DNA from: an uncultured Bacteroidota bacterium | Lineage (GTDB): Bacteria; Bacteroidota; Bacteroidia; JABEUT01 | Direction of reading: 5' to 3' | NCBI GenBank assembly: GCA_903901055.1 | Contig: CAIUPO010000016.1 | Coordinates: forward strand, 1-64,000 | DNA: 64,000 nt | Shown: positions 15,790 to 24,470 of the stretch, piece after piece | How positions within the stretch are numbered: the first letter of the stretch is position 1 | Layout of the letters: each line of letters opens with the position of its first letter | The notes under the pieces: model-generated | Databases searched by the model: none | What the model was told of the DNA's origin: nothing | What the model saw: only the letters and a program-made list of their open reading frames with translations | Translations under genes and position numbers: made by a program

Positions 15790-18408
15790 TTATTTCAGGT
15801 TTTCATTAAAGAAACTCACATACTCGTCACTTTTCCCGTGCTTAAAGAGTATGTGGAAATTTATATCGGATATATAAAATGACTGGTAAGAGCCTGCGGG
15901 CAAGGCTTTTAAAAGATCCGGATTTGTATTGATATAATTGCAATAGTCCTTGGCGGTTGAGGCAGATTGGAATTTATGTATAACCAGCATCTGCTTGTTA
16001 CTATTCAGAAAAATATCATCCATAGTGAAGTTGTTCTGGCTGTATATTTTCGTATTCATATCAGAAATTGCATTGCGCACTATATTCACCTTGCCCGATT
16101 GTTTATTATCAATAGTCAGGATATAATAATACGTTGTGTCTTCATCTTTGGAATACTCCACCGGAATTGTGTCGGGCTTTAAGCTAGAAGGAGGCGGGGT
16201 TGCCTGTTTAGGTTTCTTATTCAGGTAATCAAGGATTGACTGGGCTACTACCTTAACGGTATCTTTCGGATAAAGAATAACTACCTTTTCTAGAGCGTTT
16301 TTATATGCATCAATACCTTTGGCATGGCCTATCGCAGCTGCCTCCATAAAGGCAAACTTCGCCATTTCATCGTTTTTCGGATAGAGGGAATCGACCTGTG
16401 TGCAATTATTCAGCACCTCGGCATAATTTTCTTCTTTATATGATTTTAGGGTAGATTCATAAATCTTAAGAATTTCCTGCCGGTTTGCCTCTTGCTGCTG
16501 GCGGTACTTTTCAGGGTCTTTAATAAGCATGGCATATTCTGTTTCCGGATATTTGGTCAGCAGGATGTTTTTATAATAATCTGCACGCGCCATATCCCCG
16601 GTTTTGGTGTACATCTTGTACAGCTCATAATAGGCTATCAGTTTGTAATGGTTCTCAGGGAAGCGCAAAAGCATCGCCTCATAATCGGCTTCGGATTTGC
16701 GGAAATTCCTTACATATTGCTCATAAATAAAACCCACATTATAATAGGCTTCTATCATGGTATCGTTGGAGTTTTTCATCTGCGCTTCGCTGAAAGGAAT
16801 GTTTTTCATGTATGCATAACGGCCATCCTTGGCTCTTGCAGAATCCTTTCTGGCGGTTGGCCCACTCTTTGTTGTATCACCTCCATTTTCATTATTTCCC
16901 AATTGCATGGCATCAGAAACCTTTTTGCTGCGCCTCCAGTTATCTTCCAAAGGACGGTTGCCCCATCTTTGCGTAAATTCCGTTATACCCTGGCTTACTG
17001 CACTCGGATTATAAAAGTACCATTTACCATTAGGCGTATTTAAAATAGGAGCAGTAATGGTTTGATTAGTCTCTGCTGCCACCTTTTCCTGCTCTTTTTT
17101 TTCTTCTTCCTTTTTCTTCTCGGCAGCCATCAAACTATCCACATATTTTTCAGCACCTTTTTGTCCGCGTTTTGCAATGCGCTGAAGGCTATCCTGCTGG
17201 TCAATAACATTGATATATCTGATTAACCTGTCTAAATTTTCTTTTTTCTCAACGATGGAATCACGTCCGCGATACTTCTTCGGAAGGGCTACCACTGTAC
17301 TGTCGTAGAACTTTTTGGCAGACTTATAATCTTCATGATTGAAGGCAAGGTCACCTAAAGAAAGATATGATATTGCCTTTTGTACAGGGTTGTTAGTACT
17401 TGCCTTTACAGATTTGTGGTAGTCCTCTTCAGCGAGGGTTTCATTCTTTTCCTTCATGGCTATTTTACCCAGCGCATAATATATCTGGTCGCGGTCATCG
17501 ATATATTTGGTGGGCTTTAACATCTTATAGAGGTTTTCCTTAATCCGCTCATTTTCTTTTGCACCACCCATGTACAACAACGCCCTTTTTATACGGGCTT
17601 CAAAATCGAGTTCGTTGTAAGGATGAAGTGTAAGGCATTGTGTATAGCAATCGTAAGCTTTTTTATTATCGCCATCGCGCTCGGCAATCTGCCCGATAAT
17701 AAAATAATAACGGGCTTTCACCTTTTTATCTTTTTCAACCTTAAGGGCTCTGTTTAATTGGGCTTCCACCTCCGGATATTGACCAATGCGCATATTCCAA
17801 TCTGCAATAACTGCAAACACTTGCGGATAGAGTTTTTTGGGTATCTTTTTGCTACTCTTTAACAAGTCAATAATCTCTTCTGACTTACTTACCGAACCTA
17901 ATTGGTTGTCGGTTCTTGCCTGCCAAATAAGCGCTTCATATTTAAAGTCTGTCTTTTTATATTGTTTGGTGGCATATTCTAATTCATCACTCGCTTCCAG
18001 CAAATCATTTTTATAAAGATGCGCTTGTGCGAGTAATAAATAACAATACTTGATATAATGAACAGCATCGGGTATTTCGCGCTTAGCTTTATCGGTGATT
18101 GTATGTTTTTGAATCATCGTATCCGCTTTCTTGATTGCCCTACTCATGTTCGGATAGATAGCAGGAGCTTCGGTTGGGTCAGGATAAACGTAAACCGGAA
18201 TGATATCTGTGTAATCGTCCTTATGGGTTTGATTGAGATTGGCTATACCTTCATCGTAAGCCAATTTTCCCCAGAAGTACCCATTATAATGTGCACAGGT
18301 ATTGTGAAAGGTGCGGGTAAGCCATGTGTTCTTCTGTGTAGTACAAGCAGAAAAACCCAACAGCACCAAAGCCACGGCAGCTAGACGTAATATATTATGT
18401 TTGGTCAA
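15790..18408 (-). CDS. porW: T9SS lipoprotein PorW/SprE-like, TPR-rich
   Basis: 872 residues. Lipoprotein signal with lipobox LGFSAC (Cys at about 22), followed by TQKNTWLTRTFHNTCAHYNGYFWGKLAYDEG, the conserved opening of the PorW/SprE family needed for type IX secretion and gliding. Many TPR-like helical pairs run from about 105 to 420 and 560 to 740, separated by a charged Lys/Glu coiled segment (about 425-450). The C-terminal part (about 760-870) has a small alpha/beta repeat with YYILTIDNK. Periplasmic, outer-membrane anchored. Consistent with the four T9SS cargo genes and the plug gene in this window. Whether cells glide cannot be told. Confidence 0.88.
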   Translation of the reverse strand: MTKHNILRLAAVALVLLGFSACTTQKNTWLTRTFHNTCAHYNGYFWGKLAYDEGIANLNQTHKDDYTDIIPVYVYPDPTEAPAIYPNMSRAIKKADTMIQKHTITDKAKREIPDAVHYIKYCYLLLAQAHLYKNDLLEASDELEYATKQYKKTDFKYEALIWQARTDNQLGSVSKSEEIIDLLKSSKKIPKKLYPQVFAVIADWNMRIGQYPEVEAQLNRALKVEKDKKVKARYYFIIGQIAERDGDNKKAYDCYTQCLTLHPYNELDFEARIKRALLYMGGAKENERIKENLYKMLKPTKYIDDRDQIYYALGKIAMKEKNETLAEEDYHKSVKASTNNPVQKAISYLSLGDLAFNHEDYKSAKKFYDSTVVALPKKYRGRDSIVEKKENLDRLIRYINVIDQQDSLQRIAKRGQKGAEKYVDSLMAAEKKKEEEKKEQEKVAAETNQTITAPILNTPNGKWYFYNPSAVSQGITEFTQRWGNRPLEDNWRRSKKVSDAMQLGNNENGGDTTKSGPTARKDSARAKDGRYAYMKNIPFSEAQMKNSNDTMIEAYYNVGFIYEQYVRNFRKSEADYEAMLLRFPENHYKLIAYYELYKMYTKTGDMARADYYKNILLTKYPETEYAMLIKDPEKYRQQQEANRQEILKIYESTLKSYKEENYAEVLNNCTQVDSLYPKNDEMAKFAFMEAAAIGHAKGIDAYKNALEKVVILYPKDTVKVVAQSILDYLNKKPKQATPPPSSLKPDTIPVEYSKDEDTTYYYILTIDNKQSGKVNIVRNAISDMNTKIYSQNNFTMDDIFLNSNKQMLVIHKFQSASTAKDYCNYINTNPDLLKALPAGSYQSFYISDINFHILFKHGKSDEYVSFFNENLK

Positions 18409-18458
18409 TGACTTAAAAAAAGGTATAGATATAACCTATAATCTGCAAGTTTAGTGTG

Positions 18459-18466
18459 CAAAGTTA
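18459..18466 (-). promoter_or_regulatory. -7 promoter element TAACTTTG of the porW/sprE-like gene
   Basis: CAAAGTTA on the plus strand, 51 bases before the start codon, with a heptamer array starting 3 bases further upstream. Confidence 0.55.
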
Positions 18467-18469
18467 AAA

Positions 18470-18504
18470 AGATAACAGTTATGAGTTATAAGTTATGAGT
18501 TATA
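18470..18504. repeat. Heptamer array, locus B (single arm)
   Basis: Five consecutive heptamers: AGATAAC AGTTATG AGTTATA AGTTATG AGTTATA. There is no inverted partner arm nearby. It begins 3 bases upstream of the porW/sprE -7 element. Confidence 0.8.
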
Positions 18505-18554
18505 ATGCAAAATTTCTCAATGAAACCATCCTCATTTAGAACATAAATCATTTC

Positions 18555-20096
18555 TTAAAGCGGTATGTTTCCGTGCTTTTTCTTTGGAAGGGTATCCACC
18601 TTATTTTTCAGCATTTCAAAAGCCTTAATAAGCTTACTGCGTGTATCTTCCGGCATAATTACTTCGTCTACATAGCCACGTTCAGCAGCCCTGTATGGGT
18701 TTGCAAAATGGGATATATATTCCGCTTCTTTTTCTTTCAGTTTGGCGGCAGGGTCTTTAGCTTCCGATATTTCTTTCTTGAAAATAATTTCGGCAGCGCC
18801 TTTAGCTCCCATAACAGCAATTTCGGCAGTAGGCCAGGCATAGTTCATATCGGCGCCAATGTGTTTGGAGTTCATCACATCATAGGCTCCTCCATAAGCT
18901 TTGCGGGTGATAACAGTAATCCTTGGAACAGTTGCTTCGCAAAAAGCATAAAGCAATTTGGCACCATTGGTGATAATGCCATTCCACTCCTGATCAGTGC
19001 CGGGAAGGAAACCGGGTACATCTTCAAACACTAATAAAGGAATATTAAAGCTATCGCAGAAACGTACAAAACGGGCTGCTTTTGTAGAGGATTTATTGTC
19101 AAGGACTCCCGCAAGAAAGGCAGGTTGGTTGGCTACAATACCTATACTTTTACCGGCTAAACGGGCAAAACCGACAATAATATTTTCGGCATAGTTTTTA
19201 TGTACTTCAAAAAAACTGTCAGCGTCGGTTACTTCGGTAATTACCTCACGGATATCATACGGCTGGTTAGGGTTTGCCGGAACTATATTATTCAAGGCAG
19301 GCCTTGTTTCAGAGGAGGGTTGATAAGGCACAGATGGCGCATCTTCCTCGCAGTTCTGAGGTATGTAGCTCAATAATGTTTTCAAATATTGTATACACTC
19401 GACTCCATTGGCACAGGAAAAATGCGCAACGCCTGATTTAGCTGAATGGGTAGATGCTCCGCCCAATTCCTCGGAGGTTACTTCCTCATGGGTTACGGTC
19501 TTAACTACGTTAGGTCCGGTGACAAACATATACGATGTGTGTTCCACCATTAAAATAAAATCGGTTATGGCAGGAGAATAAACCGCACCACCAGCACAAG
19601 GGCCCATAATGGCTGATAACTGGGGTATAACACCGGATGCACGGGTATTTCTATAGAAAATATCGGCATAGCCACCAAGAGAAACAACCCCTTCCTGTAT
19701 GCGTGCACCACCAGAGTCATTCAAACCAATTACAGGGGCTCCGTTTTTCATAGCAAGGTCAAGAATGCGGCAAATTTTTTCAGCGTGAGCTTCCGATAAT
19801 GAGCCCCCAAATACTGTAAAATCCTGGGCAAATACATAGGTTAACCTGCCATTTATAGTTCCGTAGCCTGTTATTACACCATCACCTAAAAATTGCTCAC
19901 GCTCTTCACCAAAATTGCTTTCACGGGCGGTGACAAGCATCCCAATTTCTTCAAAGCTGCCTTCATCCATAAGTAAACCCAAACGCTCGCGGGCTGTTAG
20001 TTTGCCTTTTTTATGTTGAGATGCAATGCGCACCTCTCCCCCGCCAAGCTTGGCCTCGGCTATCTTATCTTTCAGTTCTTTATGTTTATCGGTCAT
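18555..20096 (-). CDS. pccB: Acyl-CoA carboxylase beta (carboxyltransferase) subunit, propionyl-CoA type
   Basis: 513 residues, the usual length for biotin-dependent propionyl/acetyl-CoA carboxyltransferase subunits. Both crotonase-like halves are present: N-terminal [25 protein letters not shown] and [13 protein letters not shown] (oxyanion Gly pair), and C-terminal [19 protein letters not shown] and [40 protein letters not shown]. It moves CO2 from biotin to propionyl-CoA, feeding methylmalonyl-CoA. No biotin carboxylase or carrier gene is adjacent. A second, more distant carboxyltransferase lies at 42.6 kb. The exact acyl-CoA preference is inferred. Confidence 0.9.
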   Translation of the reverse strand: MTDKHKELKDKIAEAKLGGGEVRIASQHKKGKLTARERLGLLMDEGSFEEIGMLVTARESNFGEEREQFLGDGVITGYGTINGRLTYVFAQDFTVFGGSLSEAHAEKICRILDLAMKNGAPVIGLNDSGGARIQEGVVSLGGYADIFYRNTRASGVIPQLSAIMGPCAGGAVYSPAITDFILMVEHTSYMFVTGPNVVKTVTHEEVTSEELGGASTHSAKSGVAHFSCANGVECIQYLKTLLSYIPQNCEEDAPSVPYQPSSETRPALNNIVPANPNQPYDIREVITEVTDADSFFEVHKNYAENIIVGFARLAGKSIGIVANQPAFLAGVLDNKSSTKAARFVRFCDSFNIPLLVFEDVPGFLPGTDQEWNGIITNGAKLLYAFCEATVPRITVITRKAYGGAYDVMNSKHIGADMNYAWPTAEIAVMGAKGAAEIIFKKEISEAKDPAAKLKEKEAEYISHFANPYRAAERGYVDEVIMPEDTRSKLIKAFEMLKNKVDTLPKKKHGNIPL

Positions 20097-20123
20097 GATG
20101 ATGAATGTTATTTCTTAGGGGTG

Positions 20124-20131
20124 CAAAGGTA
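20124..20131 (-). promoter_or_regulatory. -7 promoter element TACCTTTG of pccB
   Basis: CAAAGGTA on the plus strand, 28 bases before the start codon, bordered 2 bases upstream by heptamer locus C. Confidence 0.55.
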
Positions 20132-20133
20132 AA

Positions 20134-20154
20134 AGATAATAGATATAAGATTTA
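20134..20154. repeat. Heptamer array, locus C (single arm)
   Basis: Three heptamers AGATAAT AGATATA AGATTTA followed by AG, starting 2 bases upstream of the pccB -7 element. This is the shortest of the arrays and could be decayed. Confidence 0.6.
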
Positions 20155-20211
20155 AGTTGAAAATTAGAACAAACACGACACTGATTACTGAACGAGAAAA
20201 TTTTCCGTCTG

Positions 20212-20967
20212 CTAATTCCAAACAGATCCACCCTCAAAGATAATTTCTGAAACATCTGCTCCAGCACAAAAACTTTTCAAGTCTTCATTCTCATAGGCAT
20301 TTTCATTTTTAACAAAAAGCATAAACTTATATTCCTCATATGTCCATATATCTTCCTGAAGAATAGAAAAACTAAATACTTTTATTTTCTTTGACTTTTC
20401 CATTTCAAAAAGCTCTTTCGGATTATAAAAATGCATGGCGTTCCCCTCCCAACCAAAGCGTCTATTACAAGGAACTGTTACTGTATATAGGGTATCACTT
20501 TTAAGTGTATTTATTTTTTGAAAATATTGGCCCATGTATATCCTAGTATATTTTAAAGTATCTTTTTCTCTAACCCTTTCTTCGCAATAATCCCTAATTG
20601 GTCTGCAAAGGCTATCGTAACTACATAGTATTGATTTAGGATAAAGCAGACCAGATGTAAAAAGTGGTAAATATTTAAAGTCAAAACTATCCCCCGTTAA
20701 TTTCAAATATATTCTGGATGAACTATCATATTGAACATATACCTTACCATTTGATGAATCACAAATGGGCGTGCCACTAAACTTTGGATACTCATGTGAA
20801 TTACGGATTAATGTATACTGGTTAAATCTCCCATATTTCTTATCTTTAGCAGGGTTTTTATATTTTCGATATACAGTTATATCCCCGTTTGAGGCAGTTT
20901 CAGTGATTGTTCTATAACCACAAGAGCAAAACACAAATACTAAAAAGAGATACAATAAACACCTCAT
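20212..20967 (-). CDS. Hypothetical lipoprotein
   Basis: 251 residues with a short signal and lipobox FVFCSCG (Cys about residue 16). The mature part contains many Tyr, Lys and Asp with predicted beta structure, and two Cys (CDSSNG, CNRRFGWEGN) that might pair. I do not recognise the family. It lies 12 bases downstream of the T9SS plug gene on the same strand, so it may share its transcript. It appears more AT-rich than neighbouring genes. Confidence 0.65.
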   Translation of the reverse strand: MRCLLYLFLVFVFCSCGYRTITETASNGDITVYRKYKNPAKDKKYGRFNQYTLIRNSHEYPKFSGTPICDSSNGKVYVQYDSSSRIYLKLTGDSFDFKYLPLFTSGLLYPKSILCSYDSLCRPIRDYCEERVREKDTLKYTRIYMGQYFQKINTLKSDTLYTVTVPCNRRFGWEGNAMHFYNPKELFEMEKSKKIKVFSFSILQEDIWTYEEYKFMLFVKNENAYENEDLKSFCAGADVSEIIFEGGSVWN

Positions 20968-20979
20968 ACTCTAAATAGA

Positions 20980-22275
20980 TTAATTCCCCGGTGCATGCAC
21001 GGTAGTAAACCCAATCAGTTTATCGTAAAATAGCCCCACTTGCCGGTAATAGGCATATATGTAATAGGTATTGGTGGTTTCAAAATGGTTGCCTTCAATT
21101 AACGTGCAATCAGCATAAGAAGAACCTTTTTTCAGATACGCATATTGGTATTCGTAATAACCTTGTTTCAGATAAGCGGTGCCAATATATCCATGCTTGA
21201 ATTTTTCATAATGCATTTGTAAATCCGGATCGCACTTCCAATTAGAAAGTGCTCCGAAAATATAAATGTTACCTGTTGTAATTTCTGAGTCCATAGGCAG
21301 GTAAAAATCGACATACACGTATTGTGAATTAATGGGTGTGCTGTCATCGTCCTTATCCTGAATAAGGAACTGCCCGTTAATATCGTCAAAGGTGTAATAC
21401 TGCAATCCACCCCGGTTTTCATCTGCTTTTAACTGTATTTCAGTTGATGTTTTATTATCCACAAAAGCTGCTTCGTTCATGGTGAGGTATCGCAAACTGG
21501 TCATGTCAAAGGAGCGAAATTCATTTCCACCATCAAAACTGTTTCCCTCATCCAAATCGTATATGATTGATGAGCCTTGTACATAAGAAGGCTGAATGCC
21601 TATTATAGCATTATCCCATCGCCCATTCTGGCTGATAAAAATCTGCAAAGCATGAAAAGGGTCGGTAATATTTGCTTTCTGCCCGTTTATGGTAAAAATT
21701 ATTTCCTGTTTGGTAAACAAATCTCCGCCCATTCCGCGTTTTTCCTTGCCCGCAATACTAATTCCGTTTTCATAAACCATCACTTTATGGGTAAATATAA
21801 GGCTGTCGGGGTTATTGTCTTTAAATACTTTAAGTATATAATTTCCTGAAAGCAACACCTGCATATTCGCATTTGGCAAGACCAGCCTGTAGTGGGTATA
21901 TTTCTGAAATGTGTTGAAAGAAAAGGCATAATCGGTAATCTGGTCGGTGCTGAAGCCCTTCAGGTAATCGAAAGCAACCATATCGGAGGGCATCCAGTCG
22001 GCATCACAATGGACGAGTGTATACCCATATTGAACATAATCGCCTGCTAAATCATCAAAATCAAGTTGAAGTAAATCTCCTGAATTAAGCGCTATGATGG
22101 GCGGAGAGAACTTCCATCCAATTTGGTGAAGTTCCACACTTTTTATGTAATCTTTAAAAATAGTGTCAACATATTTTGTTTTTCGTTCATTCTCGTTCTT
22201 TTGAGCAGTAACAAGGGAAGGAAAGGATAATGAACCTAAAACAAGAAGAAGAAGCAAGTATATCTTAGTACCCAT
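20980..22275 (-). CDS. T9SS plug protein (DUF5103 family)
   Basis: The ORF track extends to 22515, into the divergent gene, but ATG at 22275 gives an immediate signal peptide, GTKIYLLLLLVLGSLSFPSLVTAQ. That leaves 431 residues. The body shows DUF5103 hallmarks: VDTIFKDYIKSVELHQIGW, a GYTLVHCDADWMPSD strand block, FSFNTFQKYTHYRLVLPN, an immunoglobulin-like domain and a C-terminal carbohydrate-binding-like domain with IYIFGALSNW. The family closes the periplasmic side of the SprA translocon when cargo is absent. A start at 22377 is possible from promoter position but would place 34 charged residues before the signal peptide. Confidence 0.8.
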   Translation of the reverse strand: MGTKIYLLLLLVLGSLSFPSLVTAQKNENERKTKYVDTIFKDYIKSVELHQIGWKFSPPIIALNSGDLLQLDFDDLAGDYVQYGYTLVHCDADWMPSDMVAFDYLKGFSTDQITDYAFSFNTFQKYTHYRLVLPNANMQVLLSGNYILKVFKDNNPDSLIFTHKVMVYENGISIAGKEKRGMGGDLFTKQEIIFTINGQKANITDPFHALQIFISQNGRWDNAIIGIQPSYVQGSSIIYDLDEGNSFDGGNEFRSFDMTSLRYLTMNEAAFVDNKTSTEIQLKADENRGGLQYYTFDDINGQFLIQDKDDDSTPINSQYVYVDFYLPMDSEITTGNIYIFGALSNWKCDPDLQMHYEKFKHGYIGTAYLKQGYYEYQYAYLKKGSSYADCTLIEGNHFETTNTYYIYAYYRQVGLFYDKLIGFTTVHAPGN

Positions 22276-22391
22276 TTCATTTGAAAATATTCCAATCGTA
22301 AAAGGATGATTCAAATCATGCTTTTTTGCCTTGTTTGCAGGCTTTACAGGAGCATCCCGCAATAGTTTAATCTTCATAATAGTTAAAAGCA

Positions 22392-22399
22392 TAAATTTG
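22392..22399 (+). promoter_or_regulatory. -7 promoter element TAAATTTG of the cysteine desulfurase gene
   Basis: TAnnTTTG match 30 bases before the ATG at 22429. It overlaps the transcribed region of the divergent plug gene, so the two promoters face each other within 40 bases. Confidence 0.45.
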
Positions 22400-22421
22400 T
22401 ATTCCCATGTAATAAGTTTCA

Positions 22422-22429
22422 CAAAGATA
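22422..22429 (-). promoter_or_regulatory. -7 promoter element TATCTTTG of the plug gene
   Basis: CAAAGATA on the plus strand; it abuts the first base of the divergent cysteine desulfurase start codon. Confidence 0.5.
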
Positions 22430-23601
22430 TGAATGTATATTTTGATAATGCTGCAACCACTGCAGTTGATGCTGAAGTTATAAAAGAAATGCTGAACGTG
22501 CTGCAAAGTAAGCACGGGAATCCTTCGTCAATCCATTCTTTTGGACGGGAAGCGAAAGCGATATTGGAGCGCGCACGTAAAAACATAGCTACACACCTTA
22601 ACGCGTCTCCATCGGAAATATTTTTTACCTCGGGCGGAACTGAGGCTGATAACATGGCAATCCGCAATGCAGTGCAGGATTATGATATAAAACATATTAT
22701 AAGCAGCCCATTGGAACATCACGCTGTTTTGCATAGTATAGAGGATTTAGTACATAAAGGAAAAGTTACTGTTAGCCATGTGGCACTAACCGAGAATGGG
22801 CATATTGACTTGAATGACCTGGAAAAACAACTTCAAAAACATCCGGGTGCGTTAGTATCATTAATGCATGCAAATAATGAAATCGGGAATATTTTACCTA
22901 TTGAAGAAGTTGGTGAATTATGTAAAAAATACAACGCCCATTTTCATTCCGACACCGTGCAGTCTGTGTGCCACTACCCTATCGACCTGCAAAAAATAAA
23001 TGTGGATTTTATTGCAGCCTCTGCACACAAATTCCACGGACCAAAGGGTATTGGGTTTATTTATATTAAAGGTTCAAGAAAAATTTCACCGCTTATTCAT
23101 GGAGGAGGGCAAGAACGTAATATGCGTGGCGGAACAGAGAATATGTCAGGCATTGTTGGCTTGAGCAAAGCTTTTGAAATGGCTCACGCTAATATGAAAG
23201 AACACGCAGCGCATATTCAAAGCATAAAGACACACATGATTAACAGGCTGGAGGCTGAATTAAAAGGTGTGAAGTTTAATGGAGATGCAAAAGGAAATTC
23301 ACTTTATACGGTATTAAACGTAATGCTTCCTGCAACCGATGATTATGAAATGATGCTAATGAAACTCGACATGAGCGGCGTTGCGGCATCTGCGGGTAGC
23401 GCCTGTTCTTCGGGCAGCAATGTGGGTTCACACGTTATTGCGGCATTGGGCCTGAATATTGAGAGAAGGCCTGTAATCCGTTTCTCATTCTCGAAATATA
23501 ATACTATTGCCGAGGCAGATTTTTGCATAGAAACACTTAAATCTTTTTATCCGAAAGATACAGTGGAAAAGGCTTCCGTTGTAGAGAAGGCTGCTACCTA
23601 A
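22429..23601 (+). CDS. Cysteine desulfurase (NifS/IscS family)
   Basis: 390 residues, fold-type I PLP enzyme. It removes sulfur from cysteine for Fe-S clusters and thio-cofactors. Seen: TSGGTEADNMAI (cofactor phosphate site, about 68-79), SLEHHAV-type His block at SPLEHHAVLHS (His97/98), SAHKFHGPKG with the PLP lysine Lys201, and SAGSACSSGS with the persulfide Cys326. Complete at both ends. Followed 3 bases later by a TatD gene, probably co-transcribed. No scaffold (IscU/SufU) gene is adjacent, so its exact pathway is not set. Confidence 0.93.
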   Translation: MNVYFDNAATTAVDAEVIKEMLNVLQSKHGNPSSIHSFGREAKAILERARKNIATHLNASPSEIFFTSGGTEADNMAIRNAVQDYDIKHIISSPLEHHAVLHSIEDLVHKGKVTVSHVALTENGHIDLNDLEKQLQKHPGALVSLMHANNEIGNILPIEEVGELCKKYNAHFHSDTVQSVCHYPIDLQKINVDFIAASAHKFHGPKGIGFIYIKGSRKISPLIHGGGQERNMRGGTENMSGIVGLSKAFEMAHANMKEHAAHIQSIKTHMINRLEAELKGVKFNGDAKGNSLYTVLNVMLPATDDYEMMLMKLDMSGVAASAGSACSSGSNVGSHVIAALGLNIERRPVIRFSFSKYNTIAEADFCIETLKSFYPKDTVEKASVVEKAAT

Positions 23602-23604
23602 GCG

Positions 23605-24378
23605 ATGCAACTGACCGATACACACACGCATTTATTTGCCGAGGAGTTTGATGCCGACATGGCAGAAATGATTCAACGTGCCATTGATAAAGGCGTTACA
23701 AAATGTTTTCTTCCAAACATTGATGTCAGCACTATTACTGCTATGCTGAAAACTTGCGATGAATTTCCTGAAAATTGTTTGCCCTTATTGGGCTTGCACC
23801 CTTGCTCTGTTGATGCATCCTATGAGCAGCAACTTGCTGAAATAAAAACATGGTTTGGCAAACGAAAATTTTATGGGATAGGCGAAATCGGGATTGACCT
23901 ATTTCATGATATAACATTTGCCGAGCAACAAAAGAAAGTCTTCCGCACACAGGTGGAATGGGCAAAAGAAATGAACCTACCAATTATTATACATAGCCGC
24001 AATTCATTTAATGAGGTTATGGAAATTGTAATGGAACTGCATGACGAACGCCTGAAAGGTATCTTTCATTGCTTTACCGGAACAGCTGAAGAAGCAAAAA
24101 AGGTGATTGAATTAAAGACTTTTAAAATGGGAATTGGCGGAGTAGTAACATACAAAAATAGTACACTACCACAAGTATTGAAAGAAGTACCATTGTCGTA
24201 CATTGTTCTTGAAACCGATTCCCCATATTTAACCCCGGTTCCCTATAGAGGCAAGCGAAACGAGAGCTCCTACGTTTGGTATGTTGCAGAAAAACTTTCC
24301 GAAATTTATCGTTTGTCAATTGAAAAAATTGCTGAGTTAACAACTCAGAATGCCATGGAGATTTTTGGGCAGTTCTGA
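23605..24378 (+). CDS. tatD: TatD family metal-dependent hydrolase (putative DNase)
   Basis: 257 residues, the normal size for TatD TIM-barrel hydrolases. Metal ligands are visible: TDTHTHLF (His6/His8 region), IGEIGIDLF (Glu), IIHSRNS (His), HCFTGTAEEA (His) and ETDSPYLTP (Asp). The family has 3'-5' DNase activity and roles in DNA quality control. It follows the cysteine desulfurase gene by 3 bases. Confidence 0.92.
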   Translation: MQLTDTHTHLFAEEFDADMAEMIQRAIDKGVTKCFLPNIDVSTITAMLKTCDEFPENCLPLLGLHPCSVDASYEQQLAEIKTWFGKRKFYGIGEIGIDLFHDITFAEQQKKVFRTQVEWAKEMNLPIIIHSRNSFNEVMEIVMELHDERLKGIFHCFTGTAEEAKKVIELKTFKMGIGGVVTYKNSTLPQVLKEVPLSYIVLETDSPYLTPVPYRGKRNESSYVWYVAEKLSEIYRLSIEKIAELTTQNAMEIFGQF

Positions 24379-24470
24379 TTAGTGCCACTTACCAAGATTT
24401 ATATCCAATTTTGTTTTTTTAACAATATCCATCCCTGCAAAGAGTTAATTTTACGTTCTAATTTTTTTCC

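Noticed and set aside
16492-17043. 183-residue plus-strand ORF opposite the porW/sprE-like gene
   Set aside because: Antisense shadow of a well-supported TPR lipoprotein; no motif of its own.
22276-22515. N-terminal 80 residues of the plug ORF as given in the track
   Set aside because: They run into the divergent cysteine desulfurase gene and precede the signal peptide.
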